From positions 62,001 to 126,000 of the forward strand of contig NZ_BAABEY010000030.1 of the NCBI RefSeq assembly GCF_039540405.1: DNA of 64,000 bases. The letters run 5' to 3'. Under the pieces are notes generated by a model, which was given only the letters and a program-made list of their open reading frames with translations, ran no database searches and had not been told where the DNA came from. This stretch comes from Ravibacter arvi (GTDB taxonomy: Bacteria > Bacteroidota > Bacteroidia > Cytophagales > Spirosomataceae). Shown here piece after piece: positions 1-7,308 of this stretch (positions within the stretch are counted from its first letter, which is position 1; the number at the start of each line of letters is the position of its first letter). The position numbers and the translations under genes were made by a program.

Positions 1-1189
1 TGTCGTCTGAAGTATTGCCTGCGGAAAGGCCGCTTGATGCATAAAAATTTTCAGCTTCAATCCGGCCGGGGAGCGAAAGGTAGACGGGAGGCGTAAGGAT
101 CTGGATCGGTTGTGAAGCCGTGGCCGCCTGAAAATGGGTTCCTGCTGCCTGCGAGGCGGTAATCGTGGCATTTCCAGCCTGTCGGGGCGTGGCTTTCCAG
201 GACCCGTTTTCAAAAGCAACTGAAATTATAGTGGTGTCGGAGGATGAGAAAACCAATGGACTTTCTGTGTTGTTGCTGGAAGCGCTGAGTGTAAAGGGGG
301 TGTCAGTCACGAATTTTGAAGCGAGGGGGGCAAAGGTGATCACGGTAGGAGCAAGCAGGCGGTCGGTTTCCAACCAGTTGAGGTTAAAGGCGCCTCTGCC
401 GGCGAAAATCCTGAGCACCTGCTGACCGGCTGTCAGTGAGGCCGTTGTTTCGATCGAGCTCCAGCTTTGCCAGCCCCCGGTTTGGGGTACATTTACGGTA
501 GCGAGCGTGTCGCCCTGTAGGTTGATCACCTTGATAATGCCGTAGCCATAAGCATTGGCCACCCGGAAACGAAGGGTATAATCGGCGGTTTCAGTGATGT
601 TAATGAGGTAGTCCATCCATTCGCCGTCATCGATGTTGTTGACATTGAGCCCGCCGCCGGCATCGGAAGTATTTTCGGTATTTACCTGGTAGGAAAGGTC
701 AAAATCCTCTGCCTCAATTCTGCCGGGCACCGGCTTTAGCGGTTGGCTCACCTCAAACCAGTTCAGGCTGAAAACACCCTTATAAGTAAAAAGGCGGAGC
801 GACTGGTTGCCGGCAGGGAGCCAGGTAAGCAGCGCAACGGTTTTCCACTCATTCATGCCGCCGGTGCGCGGTACGGGGGTATGCGCCAGTACCGATCCGG
901 CTGTATTTCGGATTTGGAGCGCGGCATTATCGCTAAAGCCATTGGCTACGCGGAATTCAAATTTGTAGTATCCGGCAGCTGCAACCGAAACCGCATATTC
1001 CATCCAGGTGCTGTCGCTCATCCAGCCTATCTGCATGCTGTTTTCTTCGCTGGCCGCAGAAGGCGTTACCCCGCTGCCGGCAGTAAAATTTTCGGCTTCA
1101 ATGCGGCCCGGAAGAGGTACCGCAGATTGGCAAAATCCCTTCAGCGTTACCAGAAGGAATAAAAGAACAGAGGTAAAATTTTTTTTCAT
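1..1189 (-). CDS. Secreted protein with tandem CBM6-type carbohydrate-binding modules (3' end beyond window)
   Basis: Reading leftward from an ATG at 1189 the frame stays open to the window edge (396 codons seen), so the C-terminus is missing. Residues 1-21 are a signal peptide (MKKNF, hydrophobic stretch, then CQS). Three modules each begin with PGRIEAE (about residues 28, 155 and 374). Each of the first two runs about 120 residues and ends in LNWFE or LNWLE, with WMEY/WMDY in the middle, the pattern of family 6 carbohydrate-binding modules. An Ig/BIG2-like linker lies at about 280-367. CBM6 modules bind beta-glucans, xylan or agarose chains; any catalytic or T9SS sorting domain would lie outside the window. 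It starts 33 bp after the stop of the GT2 gene at 1223, so it is probably last in that operon. An in-frame ATG at 1195 is an alternative start. The module call is firm, the overall function is unknown. Confidence 0.85.
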   Translation of the reverse strand, partial: MKKNFTSVLLFLLVTLKGFCQSAVPLPGRIEAENFTAGSGVTPSAASEENSMQIGWMSDSTWMEYAVSVAAAGYYKFEFRVANGFSDNAALQIRNTAGSVLAHTPVPRTGGMNEWKTVALLTWLPAGNQSLRLFTYKGVFSLNWFEVSQPLKPVPGRIEAEDFDLSYQVNTENTSDAGGGLNVNNIDDGEWMDYLINITETADYTLRFRVANAYGYGIIKVINLQGDTLATVNVPQTGGWQSWSSIETTASLTAGQQVLRIFAGRGAFNLNWLETDRLLAPTVITFAPLASKFVTDTPFTLSASSNNTESPLVFSSSDTTIISVAFENGSWKATPRQAGNATITASQAAGTHFQAATASQPIQILTPPVYLSLPGRIEAENFYASSGLSAGNTSDD

Positions 1190-1222
1190 AAACATTGAGG
1201 TTGAGAATTGAAAGGTCCGGGC

Positions 1223-1990
1223 TCAGACCCTTTTGGTAAACAGGTAATCCAGGTTAAACCGTGTGTACCGGTAGAGGTGCCGGACGCCGGAGATCAGCGG
1301 GTTTTCGGATTCCCGCCAGAAGTTGCGCCTGACAGTACTCGGTTCGGAGGTAGAGTTGATTTGTTCAAAAACGGTAGTATAGCGATCGTAAAAAAGGGCC
1401 TTCCCTTTGTTGGCAAGGAAAGACATCATCATCCGGTATTCAGTGGCTTCGACTTTAATACCTTCGCGGTATCTTCCGAACCTGGAAAAGAAAGTGCTTC
1501 TCCGCAAGTGAGGGTGGTCGCTGTAGTAGTAAAACTTCCGGTATCCCGGCAGGGTCCATTTGAAAATCATTTCGGAGAACCCGTTGCGGACGGGTTCCAG
1601 GTAAGGGTAGACAAAATAGGCATAGAACCTCACGACATCGAGGTCCGGCTTCTCCCGGATCAGTTCCATTGCGTCAGAAAAAACACGCGGGAATATTTCC
1701 TGCGGAACAAAATCTTCCTGTACATACAGGGTATAAGGCGTAGCGACGGCATCCTGCCCCTTATTGATATTGTTCCCCAGCCCTTTGTTGACCGGTGTGG
1801 TAACGAGGTGGAAGGCGTAGTGCGCCTGCATGGACCTGATATGCGCCAGGTGCTCTGGTCTGCTGCCGTCGTCTGACACGACTATGTTTTCAAAAGAGCA
1901 GTCCAGCTGCCTGAAGGCGGCGAGGAGCCGTTCGAGCGAAGCGCTCCGGTTATAGTGGGTCACAAGCAGAGTAACATCCGGGAAGTGCAT
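1223..1990 (-). CDS. Family 2 glycosyltransferase
   Basis: A 255-residue protein with a GT-A fold start: VTLLVTHYNR at residues 6-15, then VVSDDGS near 37-43, the nucleotide-sugar-binding strand and turn of GT2 enzymes. The usual DxD metal site appears to be replaced by QED in the segment LYVQEDF (about residue 92), a variant seen in some GT2 proteins. There is no membrane segment, so it is probably a cytoplasmic enzyme that adds one sugar to a lipid-linked or surface polysaccharide. It lies 10 bp downstream of the GT8 gene and 33 bp upstream of the CBM6 gene, in a leftward operon of four. Donor and acceptor cannot be told from sequence. Confidence 0.85.
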   Translation of the reverse strand: MHFPDVTLLVTHYNRSASLERLLAAFRQLDCSFENIVVSDDGSRPEHLAHIRSMQAHYAFHLVTTPVNKGLGNNINKGQDAVATPYTLYVQEDFVPQEIFPRVFSDAMELIREKPDLDVVRFYAYFVYPYLEPVRNGFSEMIFKWTLPGYRKFYYYSDHPHLRRSTFFSRFGRYREGIKVEATEYRMMMSFLANKGKALFYDRYTTVFEQINSTSEPSTVRRNFWRESENPLISGVRHLYRYTRFNLDYLFTKRV

Positions 1991-2000
1991 GATGCGGCGA

Positions 2001-2891
2001 TTATTTCAGGAGTCCTAGTACGTTTTTTCTGAGCTTGTTATAGGCTTTCCTGGCAAGCCGGCGGTAATCGCTTACCGGTTCGAAATCCTTCCAGGGGGTA
2101 AGGCGGAGGTATTTGTAAAATTCTTCGCGGTAGAGAGGATTGGAACGATAGGTTTTGAAAATAGGCTTGATGTCCAGGAAGTGGATCAGGTAAGGGGCCT
2201 TGATATCCAGTGCCGAGAACGCGTTCCATCTTTCGTCCAGCGGAAGCCATTGGTTATTGAGCACTACGTTCAGCCCGTACTGATCCGCCAGGTTCACTTC
2301 ATCGAGGTTGTCGGTGATGGCTTGTATCACCTTGTTCGAGATGTCCTCTTTCCGCCACCTGATCGGATCGCCTATGATCAACCCGGCATTGAAATAGAGG
2401 TCGTCGGCTTTGAAACCGAATTTTTCGTAGCGCGGTATTCCGCCCCAATCCGAACCGACGGTTTTGGACAGATCCTGTACCGCTCCCAGCAACTTTCCCT
2501 GCAGGTCTGTGTGCCAAAGTTTCGAGATGTCCTCGAGCACGATCATGTCGACATCCAGGTAAATAAACCGGCGGGCTTCCGCGGGTATAATGTAAGGTGC
2601 AAATAACCTCAGGTAAGTAGTGATCGGAAAAGCGGATTTGTCTACCGGGATCCGGATACCCGGAGGCAGTACTTCGCGGGTCTTGAACCAGAAAAGCGTA
2701 GTGACCGCGGGCGTAACCGACTCGCTGATGCGTTTCCGGTTGGAATCCGAAACGCCGTCATCTATAATATAGAGGTCAATTTTTTCTGAAGTCTTATGAT
2801 TTTCCTCAATAGACTTTATAAGTGCGCCGAGCAGAATTGCATAGTGGTTGTCGGTAGCAACTACGAGTGTGATGTTGTCTGGGTGACTCAT
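2001..2891 (-). CDS. Family 8 glycosyltransferase
   Basis: A 296-residue protein of the GT8 family (retaining, GT-A fold; relatives include LgtC galactosyltransferase and LPS glucosyl/galactosyltransferases). The opening strand reads LVVATDNHYA (residues 9-18), and the metal site is in FIYLDVDMIV with the DVD triad at 113-115. YFNAGLIIGD further on matches the second conserved GT8 block, and HFLD lies near residue 240. Length is typical for the family. It sits between two GT2 genes with gaps of 31 and 10 bp, so co-transcription is very likely. It probably builds part of a lipopolysaccharide core, O-chain or exopolysaccharide; the sugar is unknown. Confidence 0.88.
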   Translation of the reverse strand: MSHPDNITLVVATDNHYAILLGALIKSIEENHKTSEKIDLYIIDDGVSDSNRKRISESVTPAVTTLFWFKTREVLPPGIRIPVDKSAFPITTYLRLFAPYIIPAEARRFIYLDVDMIVLEDISKLWHTDLQGKLLGAVQDLSKTVGSDWGGIPRYEKFGFKADDLYFNAGLIIGDPIRWRKEDISNKVIQAITDNLDEVNLADQYGLNVVLNNQWLPLDERWNAFSALDIKAPYLIHFLDIKPIFKTYRSNPLYREEFYKYLRLTPWKDFEPVSDYRRLARKAYNKLRKNVLGLLK

Positions 2892-2922
2892 ACCGGGGCG
2901 GTAATTTATTGAGCTGTCGTAT

Positions 2923-3774
2923 TTATTTGTTTTCGAGCTGTCTTCTGAACCTGTTTATAAACGCTTTCCATATGCTCCCGTCATCTATCAGGCGGCGCGA
3001 AGACGTGAATACGGTTGCTTTTTTGGCGGTTACCCTGTGAAGCCGGCCGTACGACATAAGATTGAGCGCCATTCGTCCGTCTTCGCTTTCATTTATAAAA
3101 TCGCTTCCTTTAATATTGTCGTATTTCCGGGGGCCGCTTATCCTGAACCCTCCGCTTTGCAGTCCTTTTTGCGTTTCAAAACCCATATTGAAACCATAGG
3201 CATTTACAAATTCATTTCCTTGCTGACGAAGCCGGGTGACCATTTCTCCTGCCAGCTCGTAGAGGGCAAGACCCAGTCTGCCCTGGCCTTCCGGGGGGAG
3301 AAAAGCGTAATTTCCATACACACATGAAACCCGTTTGTCGGTCATCAAAGGTTTGATCATACAGTTAATCCATTCCGGAGGGTAAATAGTATCAGAGTCA
3401 GCGCATAAATGATATTTTCCCCTTGCTTTTTCCAGTCCCATCTGCCTGGCATGCTGGGTGCCCTGGAGGGTCTGGACATAAGTTTTTACGCCCAGGGTGT
3501 CCAGCACTTGTTGGGTACTGTCGGTCGAGTTATTGTTGATGACAATAATTTCCGTAGGGAGGTGGGGACCGTTAGCAGCCAGTGAAGAAAGGGTCCGGTG
3601 AATATTGTTTTCTTCATTCCAGGCTGGAATAACTACTGAAATCTCAGGATCCGGCCTGTTGAAGGGTTGTAATTTCTGCCTGAGCGTTTCGATCTCAGAA
3701 GGCGTAAGGTCGGAGAACCGCTTCCGGTTGTAGAGGATCGGTTCAATCCAACGGGGAAGTTGGAATAAGTTCAT
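2923..3774 (-). CDS. Family 2 glycosyltransferase
   Basis: A 283-residue GT2 enzyme. ISVVIPAWNEENNI (from about residue 45) is the classic nucleotide-binding opening, INNNSTDST follows near 80, and the metal triad is DSD in HLCADSDTIYP (about 128). The segment TQHARQMGLEKARGKY between them is characteristic of this family. A short basic tail (RRLIDD, FRRQLENK) ends the protein and no clear membrane helix is present. It is the first gene of the leftward operon that continues through the GT8, GT2 and CBM6 genes. The roughly 400-bp divergent region upstream of it contains the heptamer repeat at 3921-3986. Confidence 0.87.
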   Translation of the reverse strand: MNLFQLPRWIEPILYNRKRFSDLTPSEIETLRQKLQPFNRPDPEISVVIPAWNEENNIHRTLSSLAANGPHLPTEIIVINNNSTDSTQQVLDTLGVKTYVQTLQGTQHARQMGLEKARGKYHLCADSDTIYPPEWINCMIKPLMTDKRVSCVYGNYAFLPPEGQGRLGLALYELAGEMVTRLRQQGNEFVNAYGFNMGFETQKGLQSGGFRISGPRKYDNIKGSDFINESEDGRMALNLMSYGRLHRVTAKKATVFTSSRRLIDDGSIWKAFINRFRRQLENK

Positions 3775-3920
3775 TCGTTTTAAAAAGAATCGGAATGTGA
3801 AATCATTGAGCGAATCCGGCCGGTGGAAAGTCTTTCATCGGAGCAAAGGCTGTCAATCTTCAGGAGTCGGTCGTGCAATACGAAAACCTGCTTCGTCAAC
3901 CGCAGAAACGCTGCTGCCTG

Positions 3921-3986
3921 CCGACCTCCGATTTCCGACTACTGATTTCCGATTTCCGACCTCCGACTACCAGCTTCCAATCACCG
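3921..3986. repeat. Degenerate heptamer tandem repeat, CCGATTT family
   Basis: Nine consecutive 7-bp units can be aligned without gaps: CCGACCT, CCGATTT, CCGACTA, CTGATTT, CCGATTT, CCGACCT, CCGACTA, CCAGCTT, CCAATCA. The same unit family recurs at 22403-22451 and, as an inverted pair, at 39601-39680. Such arrays arise by slippage and resemble the short tandemly repeated sequences described in cyanobacterial genomes; a function is not known. Confidence 0.85.
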
Positions 3987-4079
3987 TTGGCTCCCGGCTG
4001 TTTTTTTGAATGTTACGTTGAGTTACTGTTTCTTATAGCGGGCGGTTGCTTATTGATAGCCGTTCCGCTTTAAAAACAG

Positions 4080-4109
4080 TTTAAAATTATACATAAATGG
4101 CTATTTTTG
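4080..4109 (+). promoter_or_regulatory. Candidate Bacteroidota sigma-A promoter for the rightward glycosyltransferase genes
   Basis: TATTTTTG at 4102-4109 fits the -7 consensus TAnnTTTG exactly. TTTA at 4080-4083 is one base off the -33 TTTG, at 18-bp spacing. It lies 64 bp upstream of the ATG at 4173. Confidence 0.45.
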
Positions 4110-4172
4110 AAAACGGCCGAAACCAGTTTTCCCGGTTGCCGGGCAGGCCCGTACTCAACGTTTGAAAATTGA

Positions 4173-5093
4173 ATGAAGCTTGTCTCCATTATTACGGTTA
4201 ATTTTAACCAGCACCTGGTCACGGAAGCATTGCTCGAATCTGTTATGGGTGAGAACTTGTATGAAAATATCGAGCTCATCGTGGTTGATAACGGAAGCCG
4301 GTACAACCCGGTGCCAGCCTGGGAGCTGAAGTACCCGCAGTTCCGTTTCATCAGGTCCGATATCAACCTGGGCTTTGCCGGCGGGAATAACCTGGCAATC
4401 CGGATGGCCGGGGGAGCCTATGTATTCCTGGTAAATAATGACACGGTTGTCACTGCAGATCTGGTATCGAAGCTCGTACGGGTATTGGATTCTTCTGAAA
4501 ATGCCGGTGCGGTTTCGCCTCTTATCCACTATTATGATCAGCCGAAGACCATTCAATATGCGGGGTACACACCTGTGAACTTCTTCACGGGCAGGAATTC
4601 GTGTATCGGTCAATTCGAAACGGATACGGGCCAGTATGATGGCCCTCCGCGTGAGACTGCCTATGCGCATGGAGCCGCCATGATGGTACGCCGGGAGGTA
4701 CTGGAAAAAGTCGGGTTGATGGACGAGCGTTATTTCCTGTACTACGAAGAACTGGATTGGTGTGAGCGGATCAGGCGGGCCGGTTACAGGATATTCATTG
4801 AGCCGTCGGCGCTGATCTACCATAAGGAATCAGTTTCCGTCGGGAAAGCCACCGGGTTAAAGGAGTTTTTTATGCACCGTAACCGCATCCTGTTTGTACG
4901 GAAAAATGCAGGCACTCCGGTCTTTGTTCTATTTTTTATGTACTACCTGATCGCAGTAGTTCCTAAATGTGTGATCCGCTATATGGTTGGCGGGCGCGGC
5001 GACCTTGTGCCGTTGATGTTCAGGGCAATCGGCTGGCATTTGACACACCATAAGGAAAGTGCCGATCCCGGCTACTCCATTCCGGTTGCCTGA
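4173..5093 (+). CDS. Family 2 glycosyltransferase (rhamnosyltransferase-like)
   Basis: A 306-residue GT2 enzyme. VSIITVNFNQ opens the fold at residue 4, VVDNGS follows near 37, and FAGGNNLAIR plus FLVNNDT (residues about 70-95) form the donor and metal region, with NND replacing DxD. GAAMMVRREVLEKVGLMDERYFLYYEELDWCER is split over about residues 168-200; the EELD motif there is typical of rhamnosyltransferase-like WbbL/RfbN proteins. One hydrophobic segment near 250-270 (VFVLFFMYYLIAVV) may attach it to the membrane. It is first of a rightward pair with the next gene 65 bp on. Probable role: assembling a cell-surface polysaccharide. Confidence 0.87.
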   Translation: MKLVSIITVNFNQHLVTEALLESVMGENLYENIELIVVDNGSRYNPVPAWELKYPQFRFIRSDINLGFAGGNNLAIRMAGGAYVFLVNNDTVVTADLVSKLVRVLDSSENAGAVSPLIHYYDQPKTIQYAGYTPVNFFTGRNSCIGQFETDTGQYDGPPRETAYAHGAAMMVRREVLEKVGLMDERYFLYYEELDWCERIRRAGYRIFIEPSALIYHKESVSVGKATGLKEFFMHRNRILFVRKNAGTPVFVLFFMYYLIAVVPKCVIRYMVGGRGDLVPLMFRAIGWHLTHHKESADPGYSIPVA

Positions 5094-5158
5094 CGGAAAT
5101 GGCCGGGGAGATTCCTTTCCGTAAATTTTTAATCGATTATATACCGTGTAAATAAAGG

Positions 5159-6343
5159 ATGAAGCTTATATTCTGGTTGTCTCTCGGTTTGGTATTTTAC
5201 ACCTTTTTAGGCTATGGTATAGTGCTGTATATTCTGGTAAGGCTGAAGCGGGTGCTGGGGTTTTCCGGGCGTAAACCTCGCCGGGCAGACGATCTGTTAC
5301 CTTCCCTATCGCTTGTTGTTGCGGCGTATAACGAGGAAAGTATCATTGAAACGAAAATCCGGAACACGCTGGCGCTTGATTATCCCGCCGACCGCCTCCG
5401 TATTATTTTCGTAACCGACGGCTCTTCCGATCTTACCCCGCAGATTGTTTCTTCTTACCCGGAGGTGGAGCTGATGCACGCGCCGGAGCGTAAGGGAAAG
5501 ATTCATGCCATTCACCGGGTTATGGAAATGGTCGATTCCGAAATTGTCGTGTTTACCGACGCGAACGCAATACTTAATCAGCCGGCGCTGGTACTGATTG
5601 CGGGGCATTATGCGGATCCGCTTGTAGGGGCGGTTTCCGGTGAAAAACGTGTCAGTCTCGAGCGTTCGGCTGATGCAACGGCTGGGGAGGGGTTTTACTG
5701 GAAATATGAATCGTTGCTGAAGAAGTGGGATTCCGAGCTCTATTCGGTCGTGGGAGCCGCTGGCGAGCTGTTCAGCGTACGCCGTGCCCTTTACAACCCT
5801 GTTCCCGGTGATACGATACTTGACGATTTTATGATATCGATGCTTATTGCCGGTCAGGGGTATCGCATCGTATATGAACCGGATGCCTACGCGGTGGAAG
5901 ATACATCGGATAGTATAAAGGAGGAGCTCAAGCGTAAAGTGAGAATTGCGGCCGGCGGGATACAGTCGGTATTGCGCCTGTTGCCGTTATTGAATCCGCT
6001 GAAGTTTCCCGTGTTGTTTTTCCAGTATGTAAGCCACCGGGTGCTGAGGTGGACGGTTACACCGTTTGCGTTAGTACTGGCGCTTGCGACCAATATCCTG
6101 ATTTGCCTGGGTAGCCCGGAGCCTGTGTATCGGTTGCTGCTGGCAGGACAGGTCCTTTTCTACGCGATGGCACTGCTTGGCTGGTGGTTAGAGCGTCGAG
6201 CGGTCAAGATCAAGGCGTTTTTTGTGCCTTATTACTTTTGCATGATGAATTACTCCGTACTGGCCGGGATTTTTCGCTTTTTGTCAGGGAACCAAAGTGC
6301 AGTATGGGAAAAGGCGAAGCGGAGAGACGGCGCGGGGGGCTAG
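5159..6343 (+). CDS. Membrane-bound family 2 glycosyltransferase
   Basis: A 394-residue protein with an N-terminal membrane helix (residues about 3-27), a cytoplasmic GT2 domain and two to four C-terminal helices (about 285-375), the layout of processive or polyisoprenyl-linked GT2 enzymes. Seen motifs: LVVAAYNEESII (about 53), VTDGSSD (about 85), FTDANAI as the DxD equivalent (about 131), GAAGELFSVRR (about 200) and LDDFMIS (about 221) as the catalytic acid region, then RKVRIAAGGIQS as the Q/RxxRW-like site. It follows the previous GT2 gene by 65 bp in the same direction. The polymer made is unknown; no flippase or polymerase gene is present in the window. Confidence 0.85.
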   Translation: MKLIFWLSLGLVFYTFLGYGIVLYILVRLKRVLGFSGRKPRRADDLLPSLSLVVAAYNEESIIETKIRNTLALDYPADRLRIIFVTDGSSDLTPQIVSSYPEVELMHAPERKGKIHAIHRVMEMVDSEIVVFTDANAILNQPALVLIAGHYADPLVGAVSGEKRVSLERSADATAGEGFYWKYESLLKKWDSELYSVVGAAGELFSVRRALYNPVPGDTILDDFMISMLIAGQGYRIVYEPDAYAVEDTSDSIKEELKRKVRIAAGGIQSVLRLLPLLNPLKFPVLFFQYVSHRVLRWTVTPFALVLALATNILICLGSPEPVYRLLLAGQVLFYAMALLGWWLERRAVKIKAFFVPYYFCMMNYSVLAGIFRFLSGNQSAVWEKAKRRDGAGG

Positions 6344-6893
6344 AAAGGCCGGGCATCGCCCCTCAAATGTCCGGATTTGAAGACGCTTTTTTAGAATGCT
6401 GATAATGGATTGTAAGCCAGCCTGTTGTTATGGCGCCTGCTAATCATTTCGATACAGGTAAATGTTCGTGACGCAAAGTAGCAGAACGGATACATGAAGT
6501 TTTATCATGCGTTCATATACTACCGATCGCTATAAGTACTGGATACTTTTGTAATATTGCATTTTCCTCTATCATAATTAACTCACTAGATGAACTTATT
6601 ACACGGCCTTTTAGACGCCCAGGGTAGATATTGTACATATATCGTTTAGCCTTGACAGGGCCAAAACTTCCCTGGTGAAGAGGTAATTTTTTCCTGGTTT
6701 TATTACGCCACAAAGGTTGACCTGTTTAGAGAAAACAGGCTTTGTGATGAAGAATTTATGGCAGACAGGTTGAAGTTCTTCGGAACCTGAACGTGATCTG
6801 TATACCTGTGGTACGAGAAATATAAATTAAGCGTGAAAGCTTCTTTTTACGACTTAATAGTCTGATTGAATATAATGTAAACAACCTCAAACA
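6344..6893. other. AT-rich gene-free stretch
   Basis: About 550 bp, richer in A and T than its surroundings. A short leftward open frame (6513-6713) has no recognisable protein character. TACTTTTG at 6544-6551 fits the -7 promoter consensus but has no -33 partner. I see no RNA gene or repeat here. Confidence 0.5.
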
Positions 6894-7142
6894 ATGAAAA
6901 CTTCAAGAAAAATTGCATTGATTTCGTTACTGTTTTTTATCCTGTTTATAGTCTTTGCTTTTGTGTTACCTCCGTATACCTTATTTCCCAGAATGGCTGC
7001 CGAGGAATATGGAGGTGTATCTAAACAAAAATTAATAGGGAGAGTGTTTTTCCTGGTAGCTTTTACCGGTATGTTTATTCTGCTCCCTGTTTCTTCTGCA
7101 CTAAGAAAAATGAAAAGAAGAATGAAAGACCGGCGGGTATAA
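6894..7142 (+). CDS. Small predicted membrane protein of unknown function
   Basis: An 82-residue open frame that starts MKTSRKIALIS and contains two hydrophobic segments (about residues 7-27 and 50-66), with a very basic tail (KMKRRMKDRR). No family is recognised. Its codons use more A and T than the surrounding genes, as does the 550-bp stretch before it, which could mean recent acquisition. A perfect 13-bp inverted repeat directly after the stop (7162-7197) supports a genuine transcription unit. It could still be a chance frame, but the N-terminal charge pattern, membrane segments and terminator make a real gene more likely. Confidence 0.5.
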   Translation: MKTSRKIALISLLFFILFIVFAFVLPPYTLFPRMAAEEYGGVSKQKLIGRVFFLVAFTGMFILLPVSSALRKMKRRMKDRRV

Positions 7143-7161
7143 TACTGCAGGTCTATTTAAA

Positions 7162-7197
7162 GACAAGCAGGAAATCCGAAAGGGTTTCCTGCTTGTC
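7162..7197 (+). terminator. Inverted repeat after the 82-residue membrane protein
   Basis: GACAAGCAGGAAA (7162-7174) pairs perfectly with TTTCCTGCTTGTC (7185-7197) around a 10-base loop. There is no clear T tract, so it is a terminator or an mRNA 3' end stabiliser. Confidence 0.6.
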
Positions 7198-7231
7198 ACT
7201 ACCGCCATAATAGCGTTTTAGAAGATTTTCA

Positions 7232-7279
7232 ACAGCCTTGAGGTTCGACAGCGCCGCCGCTGGTCAACTTCAAGGCTGT
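7232..7279 (-). terminator. Hairpin downstream of the giant T9SS protein gene
   Basis: ACAGCCTTGAGGTT (7232-7245) pairs with AACTTCAAGGCTGT (7266-7279) with a single G-T type mismatch. A second short stem (CAGCG/CGCTG) lies inside. It is about 30 bp beyond the stop codon at 7309 on the leftward strand. Confidence 0.6.
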
Positions 7280-7308
7280 CGTAATTTACTGGTTATTGGT
7301 CCAGGTTT

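Larger units (their letters stand above)
3775..4172. other. Divergent intergenic region between two glycosyltransferase operons
   Basis: About 400 bp separating leftward and rightward glycosyltransferase operons. It holds a degenerate heptanucleotide repeat (3921-3986) and a probable promoter for the rightward operon (4080-4109). Short open frames that cross it are composed of the repeat and do not look like real genes. Confidence 0.7.

Noticed and set aside
1208..1876. Rightward open frame of 222 codons
   Set aside because: It is a shadow of the leftward GT2 gene, whose frame shows clear GT2 motifs.
3797..4073. Two overlapping small rightward open frames
   Set aside because: Composed of heptamer repeats and short; no protein character.
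6513..6713. 66-codon leftward open frame
   Set aside because: No family or promoter; in a region without other genes.
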